Part shown: in pieces, positions 9,458-18,608 of the stretch
Position numbering within the stretch: position 1 is the first letter of the stretch
How the letters are laid out: the number at the start of each line of letters is the position of its first letter
DNA from: Neptuniibacter marinus
GTDB lineage: Bacteria > Pseudomonadota > Gammaproteobacteria > Pseudomonadales > Balneatricaceae
NCBI RefSeq assembly: GCF_001597725.1
Contig: NZ_LUTR01000001.1
Location: 310,001-374,000, forward strand
DNA: 64,000 bases
Direction of reading: 5' to 3'
The notes under the pieces: model-generated
What the model was told of the DNA's origin: nothing
Database searches by the model: none
What the model saw: the letters and a program-made list of their open reading frames with translations, nothing else
Made by a program: the position numbers and the translations under genes

Positions 9458-11155
9458 TTAGATCAATGCTTGCTGCTTTAGCTTCTCTATCGCAGCTTCC
9501 AACTGAGCAGATGCTGTATCACCTGCTAACTGATCTAATTGAAGGTTAAGTGCCCCCTCAATACCTGCATCAGTTTCAAGTATTGAAATCAAACCTGCTT
9601 TATTTAATAACCCATCTAATGCCGATAGATTACCATTCAAGCTCGATAATTGAGCTTGATTAAAGGCAACAACAGCACGACCTTGCTCAAACAATACCGC
9701 TTCTAAACTAAATAGTATCGTTTGACGCTGTTCGTCAGTACCACCAGATACAGTAATAGTAGCCGCCTGCTGGCCTAAACGAATCACGCGGTCAGCAGCT
9801 GATACTTTTGACTCACTAACAAGGTTACTGTCTAGATCTATCACTTGCTGCGAACCATCATTAATGATCATTCCCGCAGCAACCGTTGCATTGGTTAAAC
9901 GATCAACAATAATAAATGATCCGGTGCCGTGATGAGAGCGATAATCATCGGCAACTACTGGACGCTCAAGCGTAATTTCACACCGACCAATTTCATTTAA
10001 CTCAAGGGTACTAACAGTACTTTCTTCCAACGTATTAACATCAATGCGGTTATGAACATTGCTAATACCACCCGCAACACGGGTTGTATTCAATTTAACT
10101 TCATATTGACGGCCTGCTTGCATCGCCTCTTCAGACATCCAAACAACCATGGCATCAAACCGATTCGTACTTCCTGGCACTGCGTCGGCATGAACTAATA
10201 TATCACCACGTGATATATCAATTTCATCTTCCAATGTCAGTGTTACTGCCATTGGTGGGAAAGCTTCTTCAATTTCACCTTCAAAGGTAACAATCGACTT
10301 CACTTTGCTCGATTTACCTGATGGTAAAACGGTCACTTCATCCCCTGGACGCACTATACCAGAGGTCAACGTACCACAATAACCACGAAAATCTAAGTTA
10401 GGGCGGTTGACAAACTGTACAGGGAAACGAAGTTCATCGAAGTTTTTATCGTTTGCAATCTCAACATTCTCTAAGGTTTCCATTAGAGGATTGCCATCAA
10501 ACCAACTCATTGGCTCTGATGCAGTCACAACGTTATCACCTTTAAGTGCAGAAATTGGCACAAATTGAATATCTGGTAGATCAAGCTGCTCGGAAAATGC
10601 CAAATATTCGGCTTTAATCTCTTCAAAGCGCTCTTCGCTGTAATCCACTAGATCCATTTTGTTGATAGCAACAATGGTATGTTTAAGCCCTAACAAAGAA
10701 ACAATAAAACTATGACGTCTTGTCTGGACTTGCACACCGTAACGAGCGTCAATCAAAATAATCGCCAGATCACAAGTAGAGGCACCGGTTGCCATATTAC
10801 GAGTATACTGCTCATGCCCCGGTGTATCCGCTATGATAAATTTACGTTTTGAGGTAGAAAAATAACGATAAGCTACATCAATAGTGATCCCTTGCTCACG
10901 CTCCGCTTGAAGGCCATCAACCAAGAGCGCTAAATCCAACTCTTCACCTGCATTACCCACTCGCTCATTATCTTTTTGGATCGCTGCAAGTTGATCTTCG
11001 TAGATCATTTTTGAATCATGCAGCAAACGTCCAATCAATGTAGATTTACCGTCATCTACACTACCGCAGGTCAAAAAGCGTAGCAGTTCTTTATTTTCAT
11101 GCTGATGCAGATACTCTTGAATATCAGTGGCAATCAGATCACTGTGGTAACTCAT
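9458..11155 (-). CDS. cysN: Sulfate adenylyltransferase subunit 1 (CysN) with degenerate APS-kinase-like tail
   Basis: GTPase subunit of ATP sulfurylase, activating sulfate to APS with CysD. The EF-Tu-like G domain has the P-loop 'GSVDDGKST' near residue 32, '[12 protein letters not shown]' and 'NKMD'; beta-barrel domains follow to about 460. The protein is 565 residues, against about 475 for E. coli CysN and about 630 for CysNC fusions. The extra about 100 residues look like an APS kinase that has lost its P-loop: '[15 protein letters not shown]' stands where kinases have a GxxGxGKS/T loop, followed by a kinase-like '[15 protein letters not shown]'. A strong ribosome site (GAGGAG) precedes the ATG. 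It lies 126 bp after cysD. Confidence 0.95.
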   Translation of the reverse strand: MSYHSDLIATDIQEYLHQHENKELLRFLTCGSVDDGKSTLIGRLLHDSKMIYEDQLAAIQKDNERVGNAGEELDLALLVDGLQAEREQGITIDVAYRYFSTSKRKFIIADTPGHEQYTRNMATGASTCDLAIILIDARYGVQVQTRRHSFIVSLLGLKHTIVAINKMDLVDYSEERFEEIKAEYLAFSEQLDLPDIQFVPISALKGDNVVTASEPMSWFDGNPLMETLENVEIANDKNFDELRFPVQFVNRPNLDFRGYCGTLTSGIVRPGDEVTVLPSGKSSKVKSIVTFEGEIEEAFPPMAVTLTLEDEIDISRGDILVHADAVPGSTNRFDAMVVWMSEEAMQAGRQYEVKLNTTRVAGGISNVHNRIDVNTLEESTVSTLELNEIGRCEITLERPVVADDYRSHHGTGSFIIVDRLTNATVAAGMIINDGSQQVIDLDSNLVSESKVSAADRVIRLGQQAATITVSGGTDEQRQTILFSLEAVLFEQGRAVVAFNQAQLSSLNGNLSALDGLLNKAGLISILETDAGIEGALNLQLDQLAGDTASAQLEAAIEKLKQQALI

Positions 11156-11281
11156 TTTTTTCTCCTCGGAGAAGCCCTATGCCTATACAGACATAACGCC
11201 TAAATAATCATTTCAGTATTAACACCCTAGCGCGGGTAAAAACACACAGCGCCAGTCGTCACAAAGTTATCAAGATAAAGC

Positions 11282-12199
11282 CTAGAAGTAGCCTTCCATC
11301 TTTTTCTTCTCCATCGAACCTGAACTATCGTGATCAATTGCACGACCTTGGCGCTCAGAGGTAGTCGTTAGTAGCATCTCTTGAATAATATCAGGCAAAG
11401 TGACAGCTTCTGATTCCACGGCACCGGTTAGGGGGTAACAACCCAATGTACGGAAACGCACGCTCTTCATCTCTGGTACTTCACCCTCTTTTAAAGGTAA
11501 GCGATCATCATCCACCATAATCATCATGCCATCACGTTCAACAACAGGACGTTTTGCTGAGTAATAAAGAGGAACAATCGAGATATCTTCTAAATAGATG
11601 TACTGCCAAATATCTAGTTCAGTCCAGTTCGACAGAGGGAATACGCGAATACTTTCACCTTTATCAACACGGGTATTAAATACATTCCAAAGTTCTGGAC
11701 GCTGAACTTTAGGGTCCCAACGGTGGTTTTGGTCACGAAAGGAGAATACACGTTCTTTCGCTCTCGACTTTTCTTCGTCACGACGGGCACCACCAAAAGC
11801 AGCATCAAATTTATACTTATCTAAAGCCTGCTTAAGGCCTTGAGTCTTCATGATATCAGTGTGCTTAGAAGAGCCATGTACAAATGGGTTAATACCCATA
11901 TCAACCCCTTCCTGGTTGATATGAACAATCAAATCCATACCCGCTTCCGCAGCCATTTTGTCGCGAAACTCAATCATCTCTCTGAATTTCCATGTGGTAT
12001 CCACATGCATAAGCGGAAAAGGAGGTTTACCTGGCGCAAACGCTTTACGCGCCAAATGCAGCATCACAGCAGAATCCTTACCAACCGAATAAAGCATGAC
12101 TGGGTTATCGAATTCTGCGGCTACTTCACGGATGATATGGATGCTCTCAGCTTCCAATTGTTTCAGGTGCGTTAAGCGATGTTCAGGTAAGGCACTCAT
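11282..12199 (-). CDS. cysD: Sulfate adenylyltransferase subunit 2 (CysD)
   Basis: Catalytic subunit of ATP sulfurylase, forming APS from ATP and sulfate. The 305-residue protein has the PP-loop motif '[14 protein letters not shown]' (about 38-51), '[15 protein letters not shown]', '[19 protein letters not shown]' and the C-terminal '[10 protein letters not shown]' typical of CysD. It is the first gene of the cysDN pair and is divergent from the TSUP transporter. The shared intergenic region 12200-12491 is very A+T-rich and probably holds CysB-type control, but no site could be named with confidence. Confidence 0.97.
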   Translation of the reverse strand: MSALPEHRLTHLKQLEAESIHIIREVAAEFDNPVMLYSVGKDSAVMLHLARKAFAPGKPPFPLMHVDTTWKFREMIEFRDKMAAEAGMDLIVHINQEGVDMGINPFVHGSSKHTDIMKTQGLKQALDKYKFDAAFGGARRDEEKSRAKERVFSFRDQNHRWDPKVQRPELWNVFNTRVDKGESIRVFPLSNWTELDIWQYIYLEDISIVPLYYSAKRPVVERDGMMIMVDDDRLPLKEGEVPEMKSVRFRTLGCYPLTGAVESEAVTLPDIIQEMLLTTTSERQGRAIDHDSSGSMEKKKMEGYF

Positions 12200-12491
12200 C
12201 AGTAAATACTCTTTCTATTAAACGGTATGGGCTAGAACCTGAATGCACAGGTATAGCTATCCAATGTTGCGGCGCATTATGGCAGCTCCCCACATAAAAC
12301 ACAAAAGAATATATAATTACATTTTAATAACCAAAAAGAATATAAAATACACTAACCAAACCTATTTATGCTACCAATCTACACACCACACCATTTATTC
12401 CTTTTTGATATAACAAGATTTCTAATTAGTATTTTGAGTTATAACAAAACAACTATATTATGCCGCCAGTTATTTGTGGATAGGTATACTC

Positions 12492-13277
12492 ATGGAACTT
12501 GCATACAGCTTTGCTGGATTAGTTGTTGGCTTTATTGTGGGACTCACCGGTATTGGTGGGGGCGCACTAATGACGCCTATACTTATCGTAGTATTTGGCA
12601 TTCCACCAATTATAGCTGTCAGCACTGATTTACTTTACGCAGCCGTGACTAAATTTGGTGGCGCAATAACTTATGCCCGCAAGAAACTAATTGCATGGAA
12701 AGTTGTCTTATTTTTACTTGCGGGAAGTATTCCAGGAAGCCTATTCACATTAAATTACTTAGAAGGGCTAGGCGGACTAGAAAAGATAGAACATCTAATG
12801 AACCTGACATTAGGAATCTCTCTTGTCTTAACCTCTATTGCCGTTTTTTTAAGAAATAAGATTCGCAATCAAGCCATAAAGTGGCAACATAGCGCCGCGG
12901 CCAAACATGCCAAAAAATGGCGCCCTTTTTTCACAATAATAATGGGTCTTATTTTAGGCTGCTTAGTAACGCTATCGTCTGTAGGCGCTGGCGCATTAGG
13001 CACCGCATTATTAATCGTTTTATACCCACGAATGAGCATGCAAAACATTGTGGGTACAGATCTCGTTCACGCAGTTGTACTAACAGCAATTGCGGGCGCA
13101 GGTCACTACCAGATGGGCAGTGTAGATCTAAGCCTACTGGTTTACCTATTACTAGGTTCTTTACCTGGAGTATTTTTAGGCAGCCATATTGGCACTCGCC
13201 TATCTCCAACGGTTATACAACCTATTATGGGATCAGTTTTGTTCGCCATCGGCCTGCGTTTCGTAATTGCAGGTTAA
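12492..13277 (+). CDS. TSUP (TauE/SafE) family sulfur-anion transporter
   Basis: Membrane protein of about 261 residues with about eight hydrophobic segments, of the TSUP family that moves sulfite, sulfate, sulfonates or related anions. The two half-repeats are visible: 'GFIVGLTGIGGGALMTPILI' near the N-terminus and 'GCLVTLSSVGAGALGTALL' in the second half. The ATG at 12492 is preferred because an AGG ribosome site sits 7 bases upstream; a frame from 12474 would add six residues. Placed between cysD and the sulfite reductase gene, it most likely handles sulfate import or sulfite export. The sequence alone does not fix the substrate. Confidence 0.9.
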   Translation: MELAYSFAGLVVGFIVGLTGIGGGALMTPILIVVFGIPPIIAVSTDLLYAAVTKFGGAITYARKKLIAWKVVLFLLAGSIPGSLFTLNYLEGLGGLEKIEHLMNLTLGISLVLTSIAVFLRNKIRNQAIKWQHSAAAKHAKKWRPFFTIIMGLILGCLVTLSSVGAGALGTALLIVLYPRMSMQNIVGTDLVHAVVLTAIAGAGHYQMGSVDLSLLVYLLLGSLPGVFLGSHIGTRLSPTVIQPIMGSVLFAIGLRFVIAG

Positions 13278-13297
13278 ATAAACCCTAAAAGTGAGGT

Positions 13298-13321
13298 GTT
13301 TAGCTCATAAATCAGCTAAAC
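13298..13321 (+). other. Perfect 8-bp inverted repeat in the leader of the sulfite reductase gene
   Basis: GTTTAGCT (13298-13305) and AGCTAAAC (13314-13321) form a perfect hairpin with an 8-base loop. It lies 18 bases before the sulfite reductase ATG and just after the TSUP stop. There is no T-run, so it is not a classic terminator. It could be an mRNA processing or stability element, or a protein-binding site. Confidence 0.55.
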
Positions 13322-13338
13322 AAGGGAAATAGTTAGTT

Positions 13339-14997
13339 ATGTATCAGTATAACGAAGTTGACCAACAATTGGTTAATGAACGCGTTGAGCAATATAGAGA
13401 TCAGACCCGCCGTTATTTGGCCGGAGAGCTATCAGAAGATGACTTCTTAGCACTTCGCCTAATGAATGGGCTGTACGTGCAACGCCACGCACCTATGTTG
13501 CGTGTTGCAGGCCCATATGGCATGTATAACTCAACCCAACTACGTAAACTGGCACATATTGCCCGCACTTACGATAAAGGTTATGCGCATTTCACAACAC
13601 GGACCAATATTCAGTTCAATTGGCCTAAATTAGAGGAAGTGCCTGATATTCTAGCCGAATTAGCTAGCGTACAGATGCACGCTATCCAAACATCCGGTAA
13701 CTGTATCCGTAACACAACAACAGACCAATTTGCTGGCGTAATTGAAGATGAGATTGAAGACCCTCGCCCTTACTGTGAGATTATTCGTCAGTGGTCTTCT
13801 CTACATCCAGAGTTTGCTTATCTACCACGTAAATTCAAAATTGCGGTATCAGCAAGCCCTACTGACCGAGCAGCGACACAAGTACACGACATCGGCTTAC
13901 ACATCGTCAAAAACGAAGCTGGTGAAGTAGGATTTGAAGTCCTTGTTGGTGGTGGTTTAGGCCGTACACCGGTCATCGGTAAACAGATTCGTCCGTTCCT
14001 TGCGAAAGAAGATTTGCTGTCATACTTAGAAGCGATCGTGCGTGTGTACAACCTAAACGGTCGCCGTGATAACAAATATAAAGCCCGTATCAAAATATTA
14101 GTTCAGAGCATGGGGATTGATCAGTTCCGTGAGCTAGTTGACGCCGAATGGGAACAGATACGTGATACAGATTTAAAACTACCTAGTACAGAGATTGATC
14201 GGGTAAAAACGTTCTTTACTCCGTTTGAGTATGATCAAACAGCTAAGGACGATACGACACTTGAGCAAAAGCTTGTTGAGGATGATGCGTTTCGGACTTG
14301 GTATGAACGTAATACGGTTAACCATAAAGTAACGGGCTACCGCATTACTTATATATCGCTAAAACCTTATCTAAAACCAGCCGGCGATGTCACTGACCAA
14401 CAGTTAGACCTTATTGCTGATTTAGCAGATAAATATAGCTTTGGTGAAATTCGTGCGACACACAACCAAAACTTAGTTTTGGCTGATGTTAAAAACAGTG
14501 AGTTATATGCAGTTTGGCAAATACTGACAGACGCCAACCTTGCACGACCTAATATTGGCACATTAACCGATATGACCGTTTGCCCAGGGGGTGACTTCTG
14601 CGCCTTAGCTAACGCTAAAACACTCGGTATTGCAGACCAGATCAACCGTAAATTTGAAGATATGGATTATGTCCACGATCTAGGTGATCTGAAGCTTAAC
14701 ATGTCCGGTTGTATCAATGCCTGTTCTCATCACCACGTTGGCCACATCGGCATTCTAGGTGTAGATAAAAAAGGTGAAGATTGGTATCAAATCACCTTAG
14801 GTGGTGACGATGGCTCCAATGCTGCCTTAGGTAAAGTAATGGGTAAATCTGTTGCCTCAGACGAAGTCGCAGATACTCTCCAAAAAGTAATTGAAGTTTA
14901 CGTTGAAAATCGTTTTGAGAATGAACGCTTTATCGACACATTCCAACGTATTGGAATGGCACCATTTAAGGAGTACGTATATGCCCCTGCTAATTAA
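13339..14997 (+). CDS. cysI: Assimilatory sulfite reductase hemoprotein (nitrite/sulfite reductase family)
   Basis: Reduces sulfite to sulfide using siroheme and a 4Fe-4S cluster. The 552-residue protein has two ferredoxin-like half domains and sulfite/nitrite reductase repeats. The cluster/siroheme ligands are Cys415-x5-Cys421 ('CPGGDFC') and Cys458-x3-Cys462 ('GCINACSHH'); 'TTRTNIQFNWP' is another family motif. No flavoprotein cysJ is nearby, and the DUF934 gene overlaps its 3' end by 17 bp, the arrangement seen in pseudomonads. The electron donor is therefore probably ferredoxin or another small carrier (inference). Nitrite reductase is less likely given the cys neighbours. Confidence 0.93.
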   Translation: MYQYNEVDQQLVNERVEQYRDQTRRYLAGELSEDDFLALRLMNGLYVQRHAPMLRVAGPYGMYNSTQLRKLAHIARTYDKGYAHFTTRTNIQFNWPKLEEVPDILAELASVQMHAIQTSGNCIRNTTTDQFAGVIEDEIEDPRPYCEIIRQWSSLHPEFAYLPRKFKIAVSASPTDRAATQVHDIGLHIVKNEAGEVGFEVLVGGGLGRTPVIGKQIRPFLAKEDLLSYLEAIVRVYNLNGRRDNKYKARIKILVQSMGIDQFRELVDAEWEQIRDTDLKLPSTEIDRVKTFFTPFEYDQTAKDDTTLEQKLVEDDAFRTWYERNTVNHKVTGYRITYISLKPYLKPAGDVTDQQLDLIADLADKYSFGEIRATHNQNLVLADVKNSELYAVWQILTDANLARPNIGTLTDMTVCPGGDFCALANAKTLGIADQINRKFEDMDYVHDLGDLKLNMSGCINACSHHHVGHIGILGVDKKGEDWYQITLGGDDGSNAALGKVMGKSVASDEVADTLQKVIEVYVENRFENERFIDTFQRIGMAPFKEYVYAPAN

Positions 14998-15469
14998 TCG
15001 TGAAGTAGTTGCAGATAACTGGTCTTTACTAAATGAAGAAAGTTTCGCACCAGAAGCAACACTAAGCTCAGGCGATATTATCGTACCTTATGCTTTGTAT
15101 TTAGAACATAAAGCGCGACTCGCCGAGCATAATGGACAAATCGCACTTCAAGTAAATGGCGATGACGACCTAACCGAGCTTCAGGAAAACCTTGATCAAT
15201 TTCCTATGATTGCTATCGACTTTCCTATTTTCCGCGATGGCCGAGGTTTTAGCATTGCTCGCATACTCGTTCGCGCGGGCTATAAAGGTGAAATTCGTGC
15301 GACCGGTGATATTGGCAGAGATCGACTTGCTTATATGGAACGCTGCGGTTTTACCGCTATACAAGTTGCTGATGATCAATTTAAACCTGAGATGCTAGAT
15401 GCATTTGGTGAGATCAGTAATTTTTACCAGAGCGCTACCGATAATATTCGTGCGGTATATCACCAATAA
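14981..15469 (+). CDS. DUF934 protein of the sulfite reductase operon
   Basis: A 162-residue cytoplasmic protein of the DUF934 family, which is habitually encoded directly after this type of sulfite reductase. The ATG at 14981 has a strong ribosome site (AAGGAG) 7-8 bases upstream, inside the end of cysI; a longer frame from 14891 would overlap far more and is rejected. The C-terminal part includes 'FPIFRDGRGFSIARILV' and 'ATGDIGRDRLAYMERCGF', the conserved blocks of the family. The family has no firmly established biochemical role; context suggests an accessory or electron-transfer helper for sulfite reduction (inference). Confidence 0.9.
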   Translation: MPLLINREVVADNWSLLNEESFAPEATLSSGDIIVPYALYLEHKARLAEHNGQIALQVNGDDDLTELQENLDQFPMIAIDFPIFRDGRGFSIARILVRAGYKGEIRATGDIGRDRLAYMERCGFTAIQVADDQFKPEMLDAFGEISNFYQSATDNIRAVYHQ

Positions 15470-15507
15470 GCATTGGCCGAATAATAGTGACGGTGAGGGT
15501 CCCTATC

Positions 15508-16230
15508 ATGAGTGAACAAATTAGTTCCGAATTACAAAGCAAAGTCATTGCAGCAGCGGCCTTACTCAACAAAGGCTTCAGCGACTATGATGGTTCAATT
15601 GTCTTTGCTAACAGTCTTGGCGCCGAAGATGTTGTTATCGCTGATTTAATCAGTAAAAACTGCCCTAACATCAGAAACTTCGTGTTAGATACAGGCCGCC
15701 TACCTGAAGAAACGCTTAAACTTTTGACGGATGTTCAAGCCCACTACCCCAACCTAAAGGTTGATGTGTATTACCCCGAATCTGCGGATGTGGAAGGCTT
15801 TGTTGCTGAAAACGGAGTCAATGCTTTTTATGAATCACAAACTCTGCGTAAAGGCTGCTGCTTTGTTCGTAAAATCAAGCCGCTAAAACGCGCTTTAGCA
15901 GACAAAAAATCATGGATTACAGGTTTACGCCGCGAGCAATCTGTAACCCGTGACGAGATTCAATTTGAAGAGTGGGATGAAGGCAATAATATGCACAAAC
16001 TCAACCCTCTAGCTGATTGGTCAGAAAAAGAAGTTTGGGCCTATATAAAAGCCAACAACGTTCCTTACAACGAACTACACGATAAACATTATCCGAGTAT
16101 TGGTTGCGCACCTTGCACCCGTGCCATATCTATGGGTGAAGATGTTCGTTCGGGTCGCTGGTGGTGGGAAAACCCTGAAAATCGCGAATGTGGTTTACAT
16201 CCGGCCACGCCCTTAAATTTTAAGAATTAA
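15508..16230 (+). CDS. cysH: APS reductase (assimilatory, 4Fe-4S CysH type)
   Basis: Reduces adenylyl sulfate to sulfite and AMP with thioredoxin. The protein is 240 residues from the ATG at 15508; a GTG at 15487 would add seven residues, but a ribosome site (GAGGGT) fits the ATG better. The paired Cys117-Cys118 and Cys200-x2-Cys203 are ligands of the 4Fe-4S cluster that separates APS reductases from PAPS reductases. The C-terminal 'RECGLH' holds catalytic Cys228. This means APS kinase is not needed for sulfate assimilation here, consistent with the degenerate kinase tail on CysN. It lies 38 bp after the DUF934 gene. Confidence 0.95.
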   Translation: MSEQISSELQSKVIAAAALLNKGFSDYDGSIVFANSLGAEDVVIADLISKNCPNIRNFVLDTGRLPEETLKLLTDVQAHYPNLKVDVYYPESADVEGFVAENGVNAFYESQTLRKGCCFVRKIKPLKRALADKKSWITGLRREQSVTRDEIQFEEWDEGNNMHKLNPLADWSEKEVWAYIKANNVPYNELHDKHYPSIGCAPCTRAISMGEDVRSGRWWWENPENRECGLHPATPLNFKN

Positions 16231-16241
16231 ACCGGCTCTAG

Positions 16242-16258
16242 GTCAAACGGAGTTTGAC
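16242..16258 (+). other. Short hairpin after cysH
   Basis: GTCAAAC and GTTTGAC form a perfect 7-bp stem with a GGA loop, 11 bases after the cysH stop. Only two T follow, so it is at best a weak terminator. It may instead protect the 3' end of the cysI-DUF934-cysH transcript. Confidence 0.5.
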
Positions 16259-16278
16259 TTGGACAGGAGACCACAATT

Positions 16279-16356
16279 CTGCACCTATCTTACAACTCAC
16301 AAAGTTGCAGCGCCTTTAAATTTAAAGACGTTGCTCTACCATTAGATAGGTTGCAG
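16279..16356. other. 78-nt cloverleaf-sized imperfect palindrome with tRNA-like D-arm
   Basis: The outer arms (16279-16290 and 16344-16356) pair over 12 of 13 positions, with one T bulged. Inside are two hairpins: CAACT/AGTTG near 16293-16307, and one around the palindrome CTTTAAATTTAAAG near 16314-16327. On the minus strand the text between the arms starts AATGGTAGAGCAA, strongly like a tRNA D-loop and D-stem. There is no TTCGA-type T-loop, no U33-anticodon pattern and no CCA end, so it is not a normal tRNA. Candidate explanations are a decayed tRNA, a structured small RNA, or a cruciform protein target between cysH and cysG. Confidence 0.5.
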
Positions 16357-16596
16357 ATTTATGTCTTACAGTTCGCTAATAACAGCTTAAATCTAATAAA
16401 CCCATCTGCTCCTATGAATACAGCAGTAAAAATAACAAATATCTTATTAGATTATATAAAGACCCCATGCAGCATCTTCCCTATACTATATATTTTCGTA
16501 TTCTCCCTTTAATCTCTCAGTTTGATAACCCCTAATTTGGCATCTACTGTTAAACTATAGAGACTGAGAATCTGCTTTAATGCTGGAGTAACATTT

Positions 16597-18021
16597 GTGG
16601 ATTATTTACCTCTTTTTTTCAAACTCACTGATCAAAATGTACTACTCGTCGGCGGTGGCAATGTAGCTTTACGCAAAGCCCGCCTGCTTTGTCGATCAGG
16701 TGCGAGTGTAACGGTCATAGCCCACCATGTATGCGATGAGCTCCAACAACTATTGGATGAGTCCTCAGGGCTATCCATTATAGGCGAATACCACGCAGAT
16801 CTACTTAAAGATAAAATTCTTGTAATCGCCGCAACCGATGATCAAACACTAAATGAGCGCGTACATTTTGATGCGATTGATCGCAACCTACCCGTCAATG
16901 TCGTAGACAGCCCAAAACTATGTACATTTGTATTCCCAGCGATCGTTGACCGTTCTCCAGTAGTGATAGGTATATCATCTGGGGGTAGCGCTCCTGTACT
17001 TGCAAGACTGTTAAGAGCGCGCTTAGAAACATGGATTCCTAAGTCCTACGGCAAACTAGCAAGCATTGCCAATCATTTCCGGGATCGTGTAAAAGCAAAG
17101 TTCAGTACTGTTAATCATCGCCGCGTCTTTTGGGAAAATGTTCTACAAGGACAAATCGCTGAAAAGGTATTTGCTGGTCGCGATGCTGAAGCTATAGAGC
17201 TCATAGAAAATAAAATCGCACATGATGACCCTGACCATCAAGTCGGCGAAGTTTATCTTGTAGGTGGAGGTCCAGGTGATCCTGAGCTGCTCACCTTTAA
17301 AGCTTTACGTTTAATGCAGCAAGCCGATGTAGTGCTTTACGATGCTCTTGTCTCTGAGGCCGTATTAGATCTCTGCCGACGCGATGCTGATCTTATCTTT
17401 GTTGGTAAAAAACGTGATAACCATGCCCTGCCTCAGGAAGGTATCAACGATCTATTGGTAAACCATGCACAACAAGGGAAACGAGTTGTACGCTTAAAGG
17501 GAGGAGACCCCTTTATCTTTGGCCGCGGCGGTGAAGAGCTAGAAACCCTTAAAGCCAATAACATCCCTTTCCAAGTTGTACCCGGTATAACCGCAGCAAG
17601 CGCGTGCTCCACCTTCGCAGGCATTCCGTTAACCCATAGAAATTATGCGCAATCGGTCAAGTTTGTTACGGGTCAGCTCAAAAACCGCACTACCGATCTA
17701 AACTTCCACGAACTGGTTCATCCTAATCAAACTGTTGTCTTCTATATGGGTCTTCATACCTTACCGATTCTAAGCAAAAAACTTATCGAACATGGCAAGC
17801 CTGGAGATACACCAGCAGCAATTGTTTCCCGTGGGACATTGGCAGATCAGAAGGTTTTAACAGGCACGTTAGACACATTACCTGAGCTACAAGAGAAAGC
17901 CCAATTACCCGCTCCCGCATTAATTATTGTAGGAGAAGTTGTTTCCCTTCATGAGAACCTTAGCTGGTTTGGAGAAGAGGTACTGGCGCAAAATCTCACG
18001 CCTGTAAAGGCAGAGGAGTAA
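16597..18021 (+). CDS. cysG: Siroheme synthase CysG (trifunctional)
   Basis: Makes siroheme, the cofactor of the sulfite reductase above. The N-terminal third (about 1-215) is the precorrin-2 dehydrogenase/ferrochelatase part, with 'VLLVGGGNVALRKARLL' binding NAD. The C-terminal part (about 218-460) is the SAM-dependent uroporphyrinogen III methyltransferase, with 'VGGGPGDPELLT', 'VRLKGGDPFIFGRGGEE' and 'VPGITAASACS'. The start is a GTG with GGAG eight bases upstream. At 474 residues it is of normal length. It is separated from cysH by 366 bp that include the cloverleaf-like hairpin, so it probably has its own promoter. Confidence 0.97.
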   Translation: MDYLPLFFKLTDQNVLLVGGGNVALRKARLLCRSGASVTVIAHHVCDELQQLLDESSGLSIIGEYHADLLKDKILVIAATDDQTLNERVHFDAIDRNLPVNVVDSPKLCTFVFPAIVDRSPVVIGISSGGSAPVLARLLRARLETWIPKSYGKLASIANHFRDRVKAKFSTVNHRRVFWENVLQGQIAEKVFAGRDAEAIELIENKIAHDDPDHQVGEVYLVGGGPGDPELLTFKALRLMQQADVVLYDALVSEAVLDLCRRDADLIFVGKKRDNHALPQEGINDLLVNHAQQGKRVVRLKGGDPFIFGRGGEELETLKANNIPFQVVPGITAASACSTFAGIPLTHRNYAQSVKFVTGQLKNRTTDLNFHELVHPNQTVVFYMGLHTLPILSKKLIEHGKPGDTPAAIVSRGTLADQKVLTGTLDTLPELQEKAQLPAPALIIVGEVVSLHENLSWFGEEVLAQNLTPVKAEE

Positions 18022-18032
18022 TAAGCACTAAC

Positions 18033-18120
18033 GCGTAGTGATCAGCCTTAAAGGATGCACTACGCTGCTTAATAGGGGCTATCTATTTAATAAATTGCCA
18101 TAGCCACCAGATAGAAGCCC
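18033..18120. repeat. Two inverted repeats between convergent cysG and PCP_red genes
   Basis: GCGTAGTG (18033-18040) and CACTACGC (18058-18065) form a perfect 8-bp stem. A second stem pairs GGGCTATCT (18076-18084) with AGATAG-AAGCCC (18109-18120) through a small bulge. Neither has a clean T-run. The position between convergent genes suggests transcript-end protection or weak termination from both sides. Confidence 0.45.
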
Positions 18121-18175
18121 ATAGAACCCCTTAGCCACCCTATTTAGGGCAAAATAGAAATCTGACTAGGGGTGA

Positions 18176-18358
18176 TTATTTACTCTGTGAATCCATCTGC
18201 TTTTGTTTAACTTGATCAAGTAGCTCAACCGTTACCTTAGTTAAACCATTATTACGTGCTGCTTTTTCAACCTTGTGGCGAATTAGTTTTCGTACAAAAA
18301 AAGGCGCTGCATCAACTCGCTCCTTGGCTGCCGGTTCCCACTCTAGTTTTTCTGCCAT
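18176..18358 (-). CDS. Small PCP_red-domain protein
   Basis: A 60-residue protein that matches the short PCP_red domain (named after the C-terminal part of light-independent protochlorophyllide reductase subunit B). Its pattern is a Trp near the start ('LEWEPAAKERVD'), 'APFFVRKLIRHKVEKAA' and 'LTKVTVELLDQV'. In non-photosynthetic bacteria stand-alone copies are common and of unknown function; nothing here indicates chlorophyll synthesis. It is monocistronic, convergent with cysG and downstream of the helicase on the same strand with a 250-bp gap. Confidence 0.8.
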   Translation of the reverse strand: MAEKLEWEPAAKERVDAAPFFVRKLIRHKVEKAARNNGLTKVTVELLDQVKQKQMDSQSK

Positions 18359-18608
18359 TCTTTACACCACTCTATAGAACTATATTACGAAGCCCTGCAT
18401 TATACGCCGACATAAAGATAAACCAAGCGGAAGAATAACCCTAAGAAACAATAAAGAGTTATCCATTTTTTCTGTTGATAACTCTGTGCATTGCTTGGGG
18501 GGATAACGCTTAAAAGCCCTATTAACAGGGGCTATAGGAATATGTTCACAATCTAACACATCCCCGCTAGAGCAGTGAATAAGAGCAAATTCACTCCGAT
18601 ATTGATGG

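Noticed and set aside
11156-11281. Possible small gene or riboswitch between cysD and cysN.
   Set aside because: The 126-bp gap shows no conserved riboswitch pattern and no frame with a ribosome site; it is likely a simple spacer.
14891-14980. A longer start for the DUF934 protein.
   Set aside because: It would overlap cysI by more than 100 bp and lacks the strong AAGGAG site that precedes the ATG at 14981.
16279-16356. Calling the palindrome a functional tRNA gene.
   Set aside because: There is no proper D-stem partner, no 7-base anticodon loop with U33, no TTCGA-type T-loop and no CCA end. It was kept only as a structural element.
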